Source: Okapia johnstoni (lineage: Eukaryota > Chordata > Mammalia > Artiodactyla > Giraffidae). From it: a stretch of DNA of 64,000 nt. The position numbers and the translations under genes were made by a program. Below the pieces are notes generated by a model. It saw nothing but the letters and a program-made list of their open reading frames with translations, did not search any database and was not told the origin of the DNA. Shown here piece by piece: positions 22,101 through 34,100 of the stretch; positions within the stretch are counted from its first letter, which is position 1; every line of letters starts with the position of its first letter. The stretch is from positions 114,834,213-114,898,212 of the forward strand of contig CM044310.1 of the NCBI GenBank assembly GCA_024291935.2, given 5' to 3'.

Positions 22101-25100
22101 TATAAGGCATGTTCACAGGGCAAGCGTGACTTGTTTGAGCCACGTTTGACTGGTCCTCGTAGGTTTTCATACTCACGTTTGACTGCAGGGCTCCGTTCAG
22201 ACAGTTTGCATGTTCAGCTGCACCTGTATTATCTTTTAGATTTGATTTCTCCCCGGGTGGCTGCATCCTTTGAATGGCAGTGGAGACACACATTTCTCTG
22301 TGAGCGATATGTCAGTGTTCAGGCTCCCAGACAGCAGCAAAGAGGTTTCTCAAATGAAAACATCCTTTGGTAATTTCTTCTCCAACTTTCTGTGTTCAGA
22401 AGAAAACATGTGCAATTTAGAAGTTGTCTTCCTGCTCCTGATCACAAAACTTTTCCCGAAAAGATGGTGTCCTGTGCAGTAAAACTTAGCCATTTCCAAT
22501 ACCTCAACTTACTGGAACACAACCTGGAGGCCTCAGAGCAACATTGATGATTCCCCTGAGTGAGTCACCAGCTCATTGTCTTAACTCTGAATGGGAGGTC
22601 ACTTGAGCAATAACCTTTTCTTTTGTCCTTACATTCAGATTAAGTTTCACATCGAAAACTGTGGAAAAATAATCTCAATGGGACTTGTTGATCTTCTTTA
22701 TCATCACACATCAGTCAAAAGAAGGGGAAGGTGGATAAGGCCCTTGTATTTAAACATGACCTTTGGGTAAATTTAAAAAACTGGTTTTGTTTCTTCCTGT
22801 AGCTTAATCAGAATTTAATAGGTTTAATGATTTAGAAATAACTTACTCTGATTTATATTACTGTCTTTTCATGAAAACTGTGAAATGTGGTTTATGTACG
22901 TTCATAGTTTAGGGGAAACAAATGCATTGAGTGCCTGTTACTTAATAGCTCAATGTGTTTCATTTTGGTCGCAGAAGGTGAAATGACAGGCTCAATGATT
23001 TACATTTTCTGCGCACTGAAACCTGCAACTGTTCTTTTGTCTTCTAACCTGAGGATCCAAAGAACCTGTTGTACCACTTTGAAACTGGCTTTAGACGTGC
23101 CCAGAGAGACTGTTCATTAAGGTTTATTTAGACATCTGGGCGGTGAGTCATGGTCTGCCCAACTCACATGCAGCCACTTTCTTTTCTTCTGCAGGTATGT
23201 CTGACTTGCTGCTCCAGGGACATCATAGTGAAAGTTGACCAGATCTGTCACAAAAATAGCATCAAGTTCTTTACGGGAGATGTTTTTGGCTACCATGGAT
23301 ACACGTTTGCCAATCTTGGAGAGCATGAATTTGTAGAGTAAGTTCAGGGAAAGGAGGAGAGAACATAGCATTTTAAAATGTACTTTTATTCACGGGTAGG
23401 AAATGACCGAAATGGTTAGATAGCATCACCGACTCAATGGACATGAATTTGAGCAAACTGTGGGAGATAGTGAAGGACAGGAAAGCCTGGTGTGCTGCAG
23501 TCCATGAAAAGAGTTGGGCATGACTTAGCGATTGAACAACACAACAGCAACAGGAAATGTCCCATTTAAGGAAAGTATTTTACTCTAGTACTTAGAACTT
23601 TGGGAAATCAGTTAACAGCTTATTCTATGTGTTCAGAATTGTAGGAGATGGAGCTTCTGCCTTCCAAATTGATGGTCTCCTCTAGAGCAGGGGGTCCCCA
23701 TCACCCAGACCGCCGACTGGTACCAGTCTTTGATCTGTTAGGAACCAGGCCGCACAGCAGGAGGTGGGCAGAGCTTCATCTCCTGCTCCCCATCACCTGC
23801 ATTACCACTTGAACCATTCCCCTGCCCTGACCATGGAAAGATTGTCTTCCGCGGAACTGGCAGCGGCCCCCCTCCCCCCGACCACCACTGTGTCAAAAAG
23901 ATTGGAAACAGCTACTCTAGAGCATGAGAAAGGCATTTCTAAGGTGATCAAAGCACACCACATGGGTGTCTGATCAGTCTGGGCTTTGCTTTCTGTTTAG
24001 GGACGACTTGCTTAGATTGTATACATTTGTTCCCAGGCTTGGGCTTGTGTGTGTTTAGGTTTGAGAGCTAATAAACTGAATACGAACTAGTTAGATGGGC
24101 AACTCTGGAGGCACTCTCAGCTAGAGTCTACCTTGGAACATCTCCAGGGTCCAGAGGCAGCTCTGGTGGAACAAACAGACCTCCTCTTCTTGCACCTTGA
24201 GGTTGCAGACCATGGTAAGTCTCACATGATGAGACCTACCATATTTTGAATTTCTAGATGAAAGATGGTGATGATACCGTTCTTGTAAGATGACAAGAGT
24301 TGGTTTGGGGGCTGTGACTTTTGATCACTGCCTTGCCGATGAGAGATAGAGACCCTGTGTGGTAGTGAAGCCCCCACCAGGGGTCAAGACAGGAACTGCT
24401 TTCTTTCATTGAACTTCTCAGGGGAGCCCCTGAACTCTCTTCAGTCTGCAGGTTTCTTGCCTGTGAAGTCAAGATGGGGGAAGGATAGACATGTTCAGAA
24501 TCTCTTGTAACTCTAATGTTTGATGGCTTTAAGAAAATCTAGTCTTTGGGCATATTCTAAATGGATAAAGAAGTCACTGTAGAGAAAAGCAGGCCAGATT
24601 ATTTGAAGGTGAGCTCCACATGGTAGATGGGAGGAAGTGAATTCAGCTCTTTATTTCATGATTCAAGTGGAATGTTTACAACGTTTATTGAGAACATACT
24701 ACATGCTTGACAGTGTGCTAAGCAATTGGTTATTTCTCTTAATAATCCTGCAGGGGTTATTATTCCCACATAGTGGGTAAATGCCACCTCAGGTAGTCTT
24801 AGTGCCTGGGCTGGGATTTGAGCCCAGATCAGTGTGAGATGTTGCTCTTAACCACCATCCATTCCATGCAGTGAGCTGGTGATGCTCGTTTTGTTCTCCT
24901 GGCATTGTTCACAGAGTAAAACTCGATTCCCTCTGCTTGTCATCCTCTAGGGAGAAAACCAAAGTTGCCAAAGTCAGTCAAGGAGTAGAAGATGGCCCTG
25001 ATACCAAGAGAGCCAAACTTGATTCATCTGAGACGACCATGGTCAAGAAGGTATGTTGATGCAGCTGATTCACTTTGCTGTACAGTAGAAACTAACACAA

Positions 25101-28100
25101 CATTGTACAGCAACTATGGAATTGTGTTGTTGTTGTTGTTTTAGTTGCAAAGTCATACTTGTTTTAGTTGCTAAGTCATATCTGACTCTTTTGCAACCCC
25201 ATGGACTGTGTAGCCTGCCAGGCTCCTCTGTCCATGAGGTTTCCCAGGCGAGAATGCTATACTCAGTAAAAATTGAGAAAAAAGTTATGTTGAGGGGGGG
25301 AGTGTTAAGTCAAAAAGCCCTGGGGTCCTGTAGGCTCCAGGCCATAACCAGGGAAGGAAACATGTAGTCCTGAAGGGAAGAGTCTGGACAGAGTGGGCCA
25401 GTGCTTGTCCCATTTAAAGGGCGGCGGCTGTGCTTAGTGCCAGCTAGCTGTTGCCATGAGGTTGTGTTCAGTAGCTAAGTCATGTCTTGAGTCTTTGTGA
25501 CCGCATGGACTGCAGCACGCCCAGCTTCCCTGTCCTTCACTATCTCCTGTAGTTTGCTCAAACTCATGTCTGTTGAGTTGGTGATGCCATCCAACCATCT
25601 CATCCTCCGTGGCCCTCTTCTCCTGCCCTCAATCTTTCTCAGCATCAGGGTCTTTTCCAGTGAGTCAGCTCTTCACATCAGGTAGGCCAAATAATTGGAG
25701 CTTTAGCTTCAGCATCAGTCCTTCCAGTGAATGCTCAGGGTTGATTTCCTTTAGGATGGACTGGTTGGATCTCCTTGCAGTCCAGGGTATTCCCAAGAGT
25801 CTTCTCCAACACCACAGTTTGAAAGCATCAGTTCTTCAGTGCTCAACCTTCTCTGTAGTCGAACTCGCAAATTCGTACATGACTATTGGAGAAACCGTAG
25901 CTTTGACTATATGGACCTTTGTAGACAAAGTGATGTCTCTGTTTTTTAATATGCTGTCTGGGTTGGTCACAGCTTTTCTTCCAAGGAGCAAGCATCTTTT
26001 CATGGCTGCAATCATTGTCTGCAGTGATTTTTGGAGCCCAAGAAAATAAAATCTGTCACTGTTTCCGCTTTTTCCCATATATTTGCCGTGAAGTGATGGG
26101 ACCAGATGCCATGATCTTAGTTTATTGAATGTTGAGTTTTAAGCCAGCTTTGTCACTCTTCTCTTTCACTCTCAAGAGGCTCTTTAGTTCCTCTTCACTT
26201 TCTGCCATTAGAGTGGTATCATCTACATAACTGAGGCTGTTCATATTTCTCCTGGCAATCTTGATTCCAGCTTGTGAGTCATCCAGCCTGGCATTTCGCA
26301 TGATGTACTCTGCATATTGGTTAAATAAGCAGGGTGACCGTATACAGCCTTGACACACTCCTTTCCTAATTTGGAGCCAGTCTGTTGTTCCATGTCTGGT
26401 TCTAGTTGTTGCTTCTCTCAGGGACAGGTAAGGTGGCCTGGTATTGCCATCTCTTTAAGAATTTTCCACAGTTTGTTATGATCTACACAGTCAAAAGGTT
26501 TAGCGTAGTCAATGAAGAATAAGTAGATGTTTTTCTGGAGAGAATGTGGACCTAGTGATGCCCAGATGTGATTTTACAAGAGAGTGAGAAATGTGGATTT
26601 TTTTCATATGCTCTGTCCCAAACTTGTTAATGCCAGCAACCTTTTTGCATGCTATTCCCTTGCACCCTGTAGAGACTAAAGAGAACATGCCCTCCTTACT
26701 TACCTGCTCTGTGGGCCAGCGGTTTGAACCTTTGGTGTATGGAGTAGCATCAGGAAGACTTGTTGAGCACAAGCCATTACTCTTGTACAGATTTTTTTGT
26801 TTTCAAACTTGTAGACAGTTTAGTAGGCTCCTTAATGGGGAGGGAGACAGTTTAAACTTGAAGTGCTTATTGCTTTTTTAAAATAAAATTTTTGTGTTTT
26901 TTTCCCACCAAATAACCTTTTAAGAAAAAAGGTCTTGCTATTGACAAATGTTCTCAGATGTATATATATACGTATTTTTTGAATGTAGTTTATGTTAGGG
27001 GCTTAGTCTCTGCTAGGATTGGTACTATAATTCATTTTATATGAGAAAGAGTGGAAAGGGAATCAGTAGATAGATGATGGTTTTGTAGCTAGTGTTGGAA
27101 TTTGAGAAGGGAATTCACGCGATGAGGAAAACAAGCCCAAGTGGCCAGAATTGGTTTTGTTAAACCAAGAGGAAAGACATGGCCAAGCCCATATTTACTC
27201 TTTGCTTTGTAGATTTAAATGTTGAGGGAAAAAACCAGCTGGTCAGGGCGTTGAGTTAAAATTGTTCTTAAGGGGGGATTCTAAGAGTGCAAAAACCACA
27301 AAAGAGACTGCAGAAAACCACAAAAGTGGAACTCTTGAGTTTCCAGCAAGGCTGCGTTGGAGTTTTTCTTTCTCCTGCTCTTTATGTTTGTATTGGAATA
27401 GTTCGATGCTGTGAGTGCGATACAGAGGAATTATTAAGCCCTAATTTTAGTGTCTATTCACAGGACCATAATTATCCAGAGTGAACATTAGTGTTTTGGC
27501 CACAACTTGTGTCTTTTTCTTTCTTCCTTTCTTTCTTTCTTCTTGAGGCCCAGTCAAGCTTTATCTGAATGGCTCCGTGAGTTTGGTTGGGGGAGATAAA
27601 TTGTTAACTAAGGGAGGAGGACAAAAGCAGCTTTGTGGGTGCTGTCAATTTATAAATCACACCCTCTTACAAGTGTGACACTTGGCCTTGGTGTGAAGGG
27701 TTTTATGGCTTAAGGGCCTTCTCTGATTGAGGCGGGCCTTTCACATTCAAATGGAGAGAGCCCTAGCTTTGTGAGCCCTGCACAGCGGGAAGTTTCCTGG
27801 GAGTCAGTTCTGCTGATGCCCACTGGGGCGAATCTGGAAACCTCTTTTGGGAGCCACTTTAGCCAGCTATGAGGAGAATGTGGGCAGCCCTGGCAGGCCC
27901 TGGGTGGCCTCTGCGTACCATTCTGCGGGCTCTTCAGGCACACAGCTCTTTGTGCAGCCTCTTCCTCCACGGGGCCCAGTTTGAAGGTATCAAAATATTC
28001 CCCAGCTGACATTGTTAGTCAGCTGTTTCACGGGGACAATTCAGGCTTGGATTCCAACCCCGAGCCGTGAAGGTCGTGAGGCATGCAGGGCATTCCTTGT

Positions 28101-31100
28101 GACAGTCTCCGGGATTCCAAACCTCGTCTTTGTGCGGCCTCCCTGGGAGCTGCGGAAGGCCGGGCCGGGCTGGGGCTTGGCCACCTTGGGAGAATGTGCC
28201 GTTTCCATTTTGGCAGTGACTGCTCCACAGTTTCGAAGTTTTCCTCCAATTCAAAAATCCCTGGGTTTAGATTCTGCCCTTTCAACTAGTTGGGCTATGC
28301 TCAGCCTTGCAGGATGGGGGTGGGGAAGCAGCCACTTCCTGTTTCCTGTGAAAGGCTTCTGGTGAGGGTTCCCTTCCCCTCCCCCTTTTCCTTAGGTTCA
28401 GCCCTATGTTGTACAGCCACTTGTGCTTGAAGGTACACATTGTGCTCCGAAATTAGAAACGTTAAAAAACAAAGAGGAAAAACAGAGCTTGTGGTTTTCA
28501 CACCGTCTAGGAAGATGCTGGCCAGGCCTTTCTAGCACCTGTGCGATGGTGAGAAATACAGTGGTGGGCAGATGCCCAGCACCAGCCCAGAGACTGGTGC
28601 TCAGGAGGACACTGTGTGCTTCCTTTGGTGCCCAGGAGGAGTCATGAGACAGATTTCCCCAGAAACAGGTCTCAGGCACAGATGTAAAGTGGGTACCCAT
28701 ATACAGCATGTAAAGGAGATGGCAGCGGTTTTATGATGAGGAAGTGTCTGGAAAGGTTTTCCCGAGGAAGAGTTGTCAGAGTTGAAATGTGAAGAACAGA
28801 CTGGCAAGCACCAAAGCCAGGATCAGCAGCCAGTCACAGGAAACAGGGTCAAGAAAAGCTCAGATGTTAAGACAGAATGACTCTGACTTTCCTGGCTCCA
28901 AACAGCCAGTTCTTTCTGTATCTGTGAGTTGCAGAATGCCTACTGTGTACCAGGCACTACATCGGGTGCAAGGAAGAGCATTAGTTGTCTTATCTCCATT
29001 TACAGCAGACCCTGAAGCCCAGAGAAGTTAAGGGACCTGCCTGAGATCACACAGCTGTGTCAGAAGGAAGGACTAGGTGGGCTTCCCTGGTGGCTCAGAT
29101 GGTAAAGAATCCGCCTACACTGCAGGAGACCTGGGTTCGATTCCTGGGTCAAGAAGACCCCCTGGAGAAGGGAATGGCAACTCACTCCAGTATTCTTGCC
29201 TGGAGAATCCCATAGACAGAGGAGCCTGGTGGGTATAGCCCATGGGGCCACAACGAGTCAGGCATGACTGAGGCTCACACAGGGAGGGGAGAACACAGGC
29301 AGTGGCTGAGGGTGTAGGTGCGCTTTATCACCACAAGGTCCATCCCCTTGGAGTTTCCAGGATGACTTGAAGTTTGGTGAGGATGGCGGGGTGAACTATG
29401 TGAAAATCAGGATCACTTCTGAAAACTTGCAGGTTGAACGACCACCAATGTGCTCCCATGTTGCTGCTCCTGTTTCTTTATTGTTAGGAGGCTGCCGGAT
29501 AGGAGTGGATAGATGCCTGGGGGTGGATACTCTCTGATAGCTCTTTAAAGATTAAACATAAAGATTTGCTTCTGACATGCTAAGAAATACAGACTTAATT
29601 TTACCACTTCTGAAGTAGTAGGTGACTAATTTAGGCCCTGGAAATCCCTTGTTCATGAATTAGTTGTGAAATTCCACAGTTTACGAGTGATTCATTGTTT
29701 TGATTTCTCCCTTTCTGAGCCATTTGTTGACAACTCTCTCATCCTCCTCTCAGCCCCATCTTTAAAGCAGCATTCCCGGTGATTGCCTAGTATAGCTCCT
29801 TCTCTCCTCTGTGGCACGTTGATTGTAGCACCCGTTGCCCCTCAGATGACTTGTCAGTGTCTCCCTCGTTCACGTAAACTCCATTCGACCTGGGCCGGGC
29901 AGTTTTGTTCACAGCTGTGTTCCTAGTGCAGTACCCACACATTGGTGTTCAGGACATGTTTGTTCAATGGGCAGTAGTGGTTGTTCCAGCAGCATAATGT
30001 GACCCAACTTAGGAGATTATTGTCATTGTAAAAAGGATTTGTTCATTAGTCAGAAAGGATTTAACTTTCTTTGTGATTGAATAGATCGATTAGTGTTGTA
30101 CTATATTAGTTCTCATGGTTGAGGTTACTGAGAGAACAGACTTTTAAAAGAAGACAAGATTGTTGGCGAGGAGTGTGTAGAAGTCTGTTATCGAGTTGTT
30201 GCCTAGACCAGAACCTGCAGGCCAGAGAGGTTCAAATCTCACTGTCAGAGTGACTTGGTGTGTTGGTGGTTGGGGGGCAGGCAGGCAGGGAGCAGGGTGT
30301 ACATTGCAGAGGATTTGGTGGGGAGCTGATGGTAGGTTTCCCAGGTAGAAGAGTTTTGGAGTGGGTGCTGGTGGTGCCTTGTCTCATCAGAGAGAAGTTT
30401 CTTGGTTCTGTGGATGAGGAATAGAAGTCCCTGCCAGCATCACAGCACAGTCTTATCTGTGTGTGTGTGTGTGTGTGTGTGTGTGATATTTGATACACAA
30501 AAATCATGTGACATCAGTGCAAGTTACAAAACAACAATAAAGCAAACACTGTCCACCTTGATAATCAGAAGGTTTCCAGGACCCTTGTACCAATCTGCGT
30601 GTTCCTTCTCTGTCTCCTCCTCAGATCTGCTGGTACATCTGTGTGGATTTACTAAGGTATCCAGAAAGGGTGGATATAGACCGGCTTGGCATAGTGTTTT
30701 ATCATGTGTTTGTAAATCTCAACAATGGAATGCCAGTTACTAGGGGATGTTGTAGGGTAGAAATTAAGAATATGGAGCTAAACCACCACCCAGTTTAAAG
30801 CGTAAAACACTATTGGGTGGTTGAGGCCACTTGGATGCCCCTCGCCCACATGAGTAACCGCTGTCCTAGGTCATGTTTCTCATTCTCGTGCATTTCTTCT
30901 TCCTGCTCGCCTATGTTTCCAAGCAATACAGAATTGTTTGGTGTGCTTTTAACTTCTTAAAAATGTGTTTCACATGCTTTTTTTTCCACGTGCTTTTTAA
31001 GAGCAGCTTTGTGAGGCCATCTGTGTTTGTGTGTACGTCTGGAGCTTCGCTGTCCATTATGGCAGCCACCAGCCGCGTGTGGCCATTCAAATTAAAATTA

Positions 31101-34100
31101 ATAAAATTTAATTTAAAAATTCAGTTCTGCGGTCTCACTAGCCACATTTCACATGCTCAGTAACCACACACGGCCTGTGGCATCTGTATTGCAAAGCACC
31201 CATACAGAGAGTGTTCTAGTTGTCATTGCAAGTTCTCTTGGACAACAGTCATTGCAAGACAGTTTTTTTGGAGGGTTTTTTGTTTATTTGTTTTGACCAC
31301 AGAGTATTTGTTGTGTGAAAACATTACTATTTATTCTCCTATTAATAGGCATTTAGCTATGTAAGTTTTTGCTGTTACAAATTGTGCTGCAGTCAGTGTT
31401 GTGTGCGTACATAGATAATCTCTTTGGGTAGGTGTGTGATTTCTCTAGGGCATAGGAGAATTAGAACGTGCACACCTTCAACTTCACCAGACTCCAAAAA
31501 ATAAGTCTTAAGGCGTTTTCTCTATTTACATTCCAACCCAGGAGCATGTAACAGTGACATTTGGTAACTTTGGGCTCTTTTGCCACTCTGCTGAGTGTGA
31601 AAACTGTCTCGGGTTGTGGTTGTTAGTTGTTAAAATGCTTTTGAAAACTAGAGTCTCTTGATAAGTAGGTGTGGAAATTAGACCTTGAAATCTGTAGTTT
31701 GAAAGTTGTTTCAGTTCTGATTTACATGCTGCTTTACATCCAGATCTTTATCACTTGTTATAGATGTTCAGCCTGATTTTAAAAAGTAAAATAGGGTACT
31801 TCCCTGGTGGTCCGTTGGTTAAGATTCCATGCTTCCATTGCAGGAGGCACGGATTTGATCCCTGGTTGGGAAACTAAGATCCCACATGCTGTGCGGCACA
31901 GCCCAAAAAAGCTCCACAAAAAACAAAATGGTTTCACGAGTTCCGATGTGGAAAATATAGAGCAAACTGAGAAAATGTGAATCCTGCTACCCAATAATGT
32001 CACTATTCTTTTTATGCATGTACATAATAAATTGGAGTGCTAGTTAATATATGTAAATATATGCAAGACATACATAATGGCCTAATGTATGTGGCATATA
32101 TATATATGTATTGTCTTTTCCTTTTTTCACTCCGTGTATTTTCATAAGCGCTCCTCAAATCTTTGTGACTACTTTGTAGAGCATGCTTCTGTTCTACTCT
32201 ATTTTATTTATTGAGTTATAGTTGGCATACAATTGGAGAACATGATTTTAAGTGACTTGTCTGGTAGGTCTTCCTCGCTTTGCCTTGCCGTAATCTATTG
32301 AGCCAGTTTCCTATTGCATAGAGGTTATTGCAGTCTCCCACTATCTAAATGGCTCAGCACAACCCCTTAATTTGATAGCTGATAGACTGTGTGGAGAATT
32401 CATCTTTTATATTTATTGTTGGGCTTTTTGGCAAATGAAAGGCAGGTGGGTCTTATCAACTCCTGGGTATTTGTTGAAAATCTGCTCCATTCAACGCTGT
32501 ACCTTTCACTGTGGTCTGTGCCTCAGGAAGCTGCTACCCAGTGTAAGAAGGCTTGTTATTAGTCTTAACTAGACTCTCAGACTGGAGATGGCAATGGCAC
32601 CCCACTCCAGTACTCTTGCCTGGAAAATCCCATGGATGGAGGAGCCTGGTGGGCTGCAGTCCATGGGGTCGCTAGGAGTCGGACATGACTGAGCGACTTC
32701 ACTTTCACTTTTCCCTTTCATGCATTGGAGAAGGAAATGGCAGCCCACTCCAGGGTTCTTGCCTGGAGAATCCCAGAGACGGCGGAGCCTAGTGGGCTGC
32801 TGTCTATGGTGTCGCACAGAGTTGGACACGACTGAAGCAGCTTAGCAGCAGCAGCAGACTCTCAGATTGAAATCCTCAAGGCCCAGAATGATCAGGGAAG
32901 AAAATGGACAGCGGAGGGGAGTGGGTGAGGCCTACCAGCCAGGGATCCATGAGCTGAGGGCTTGGTGGCACAGGAGGGGTTACTTCCCTTGGGTGAATGG
33001 TAGCTGCTGCTTCCTGGTAGGCTCTGTGGCTGCTTCATCTGAAGGCTGTTCACTCCCTGAAAGCGCTGTCAGGCAGCCTTTTCTCTTTATAAACTCGATG
33101 CCAGTGAGGTGGGTAAGGCAGGCACCGCTTTTTGCATCTGTTCTAGTACAGATTAGGCAGCTTGGTTAAGTTTTATTTTTGTTATGAGCCACGGTAGTAG
33201 AGTTTGGGTACTTTCAACCAAAAAAGGAGGCGTTAATTGGAGGCAGGCTGCAGTAGCCCAAGAAGCATGGAGTTTTATTCCTGTGATGTGAGAAGAGGGA
33301 AAAAACGAGGGCAGCTGGGAAGCCCCGGAGGCAGTAGGAATCTGGCCTTTCTCTTTCGAGTTCTGCCGTGAATGTGTGTCTATTTCCAGCTTTCGTATTC
33401 TTGATTAAGGAATCTGGTGGGCCTGGCTTGGGTTGTGTGACCACCTCAGACTCTGTCACCTGTGTTGGTGGGTTGGTACACATTAAAGCCAAGGCCACAG
33501 GGGCCTCCTCCTTAGATCCCAGGAAACTTCTCTAAAAGTTGTCTGCCACAGACCCAAGAGAGGTGAAGTCACAAACTGGTGGCAGAACTGGGACTAAATC
33601 TGCACTAAAGTTGGGAGGGGAAGAGGGCCTCTACCCTTGGCCGTGGTGCTCTAGAAGGTCCCACTCCAGCCTTCCTCCAGCCATTCCCCTCACAGGGTAA
33701 GGATCCCATGAGATCAAGAAGATGCATCTGCCTGGATCCCGTAGCCTTTCCCCCAGTTCTGAACCCCGTTCTGGGTACCTGGACCCCTGGAATCTCCTGG
33801 CCAGATAGCCTCAGGCTCACTTTCCAGGCTTTTGTGGGCTGCTTCTCTGTCTGCCTCTGGAGTGTGGACCTTACCACAGTGTCCGAATGCCTCGGCGTGA
33901 GGAGTGGACGTTTTGGTGGGGAAGGATGGGCAAAGCCTTGTGCAAAGTCAGGTTCAAAGCTCCTTGCATTGTGGGTGAGCCAGAATGAGGCAGGGGTGGC
34001 CTTGCCAGGGTACCACCTCTGAAACAGGACTCCCACGGAGTGTGAGAATTCCAAATTGGAACCTAGTTTTCTAGGTGGTTATGAAGGAGGTTTATTTGTC

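Noticed and set aside
26122..26358. Reverse-transcriptase-like frame as a possible functional gene or retron
   Set aside because: It is the decayed 3' part of a BovB LINE; neighbouring RT segments lie in other frames and the 5' part is missing.
29079..29150. tRNA genes suggested by A/B-box-like heads of the Bov-tA and CHR elements
   Set aside because: These are SINE heads: they lack a cloverleaf with acceptor pairing and are followed by SINE bodies.
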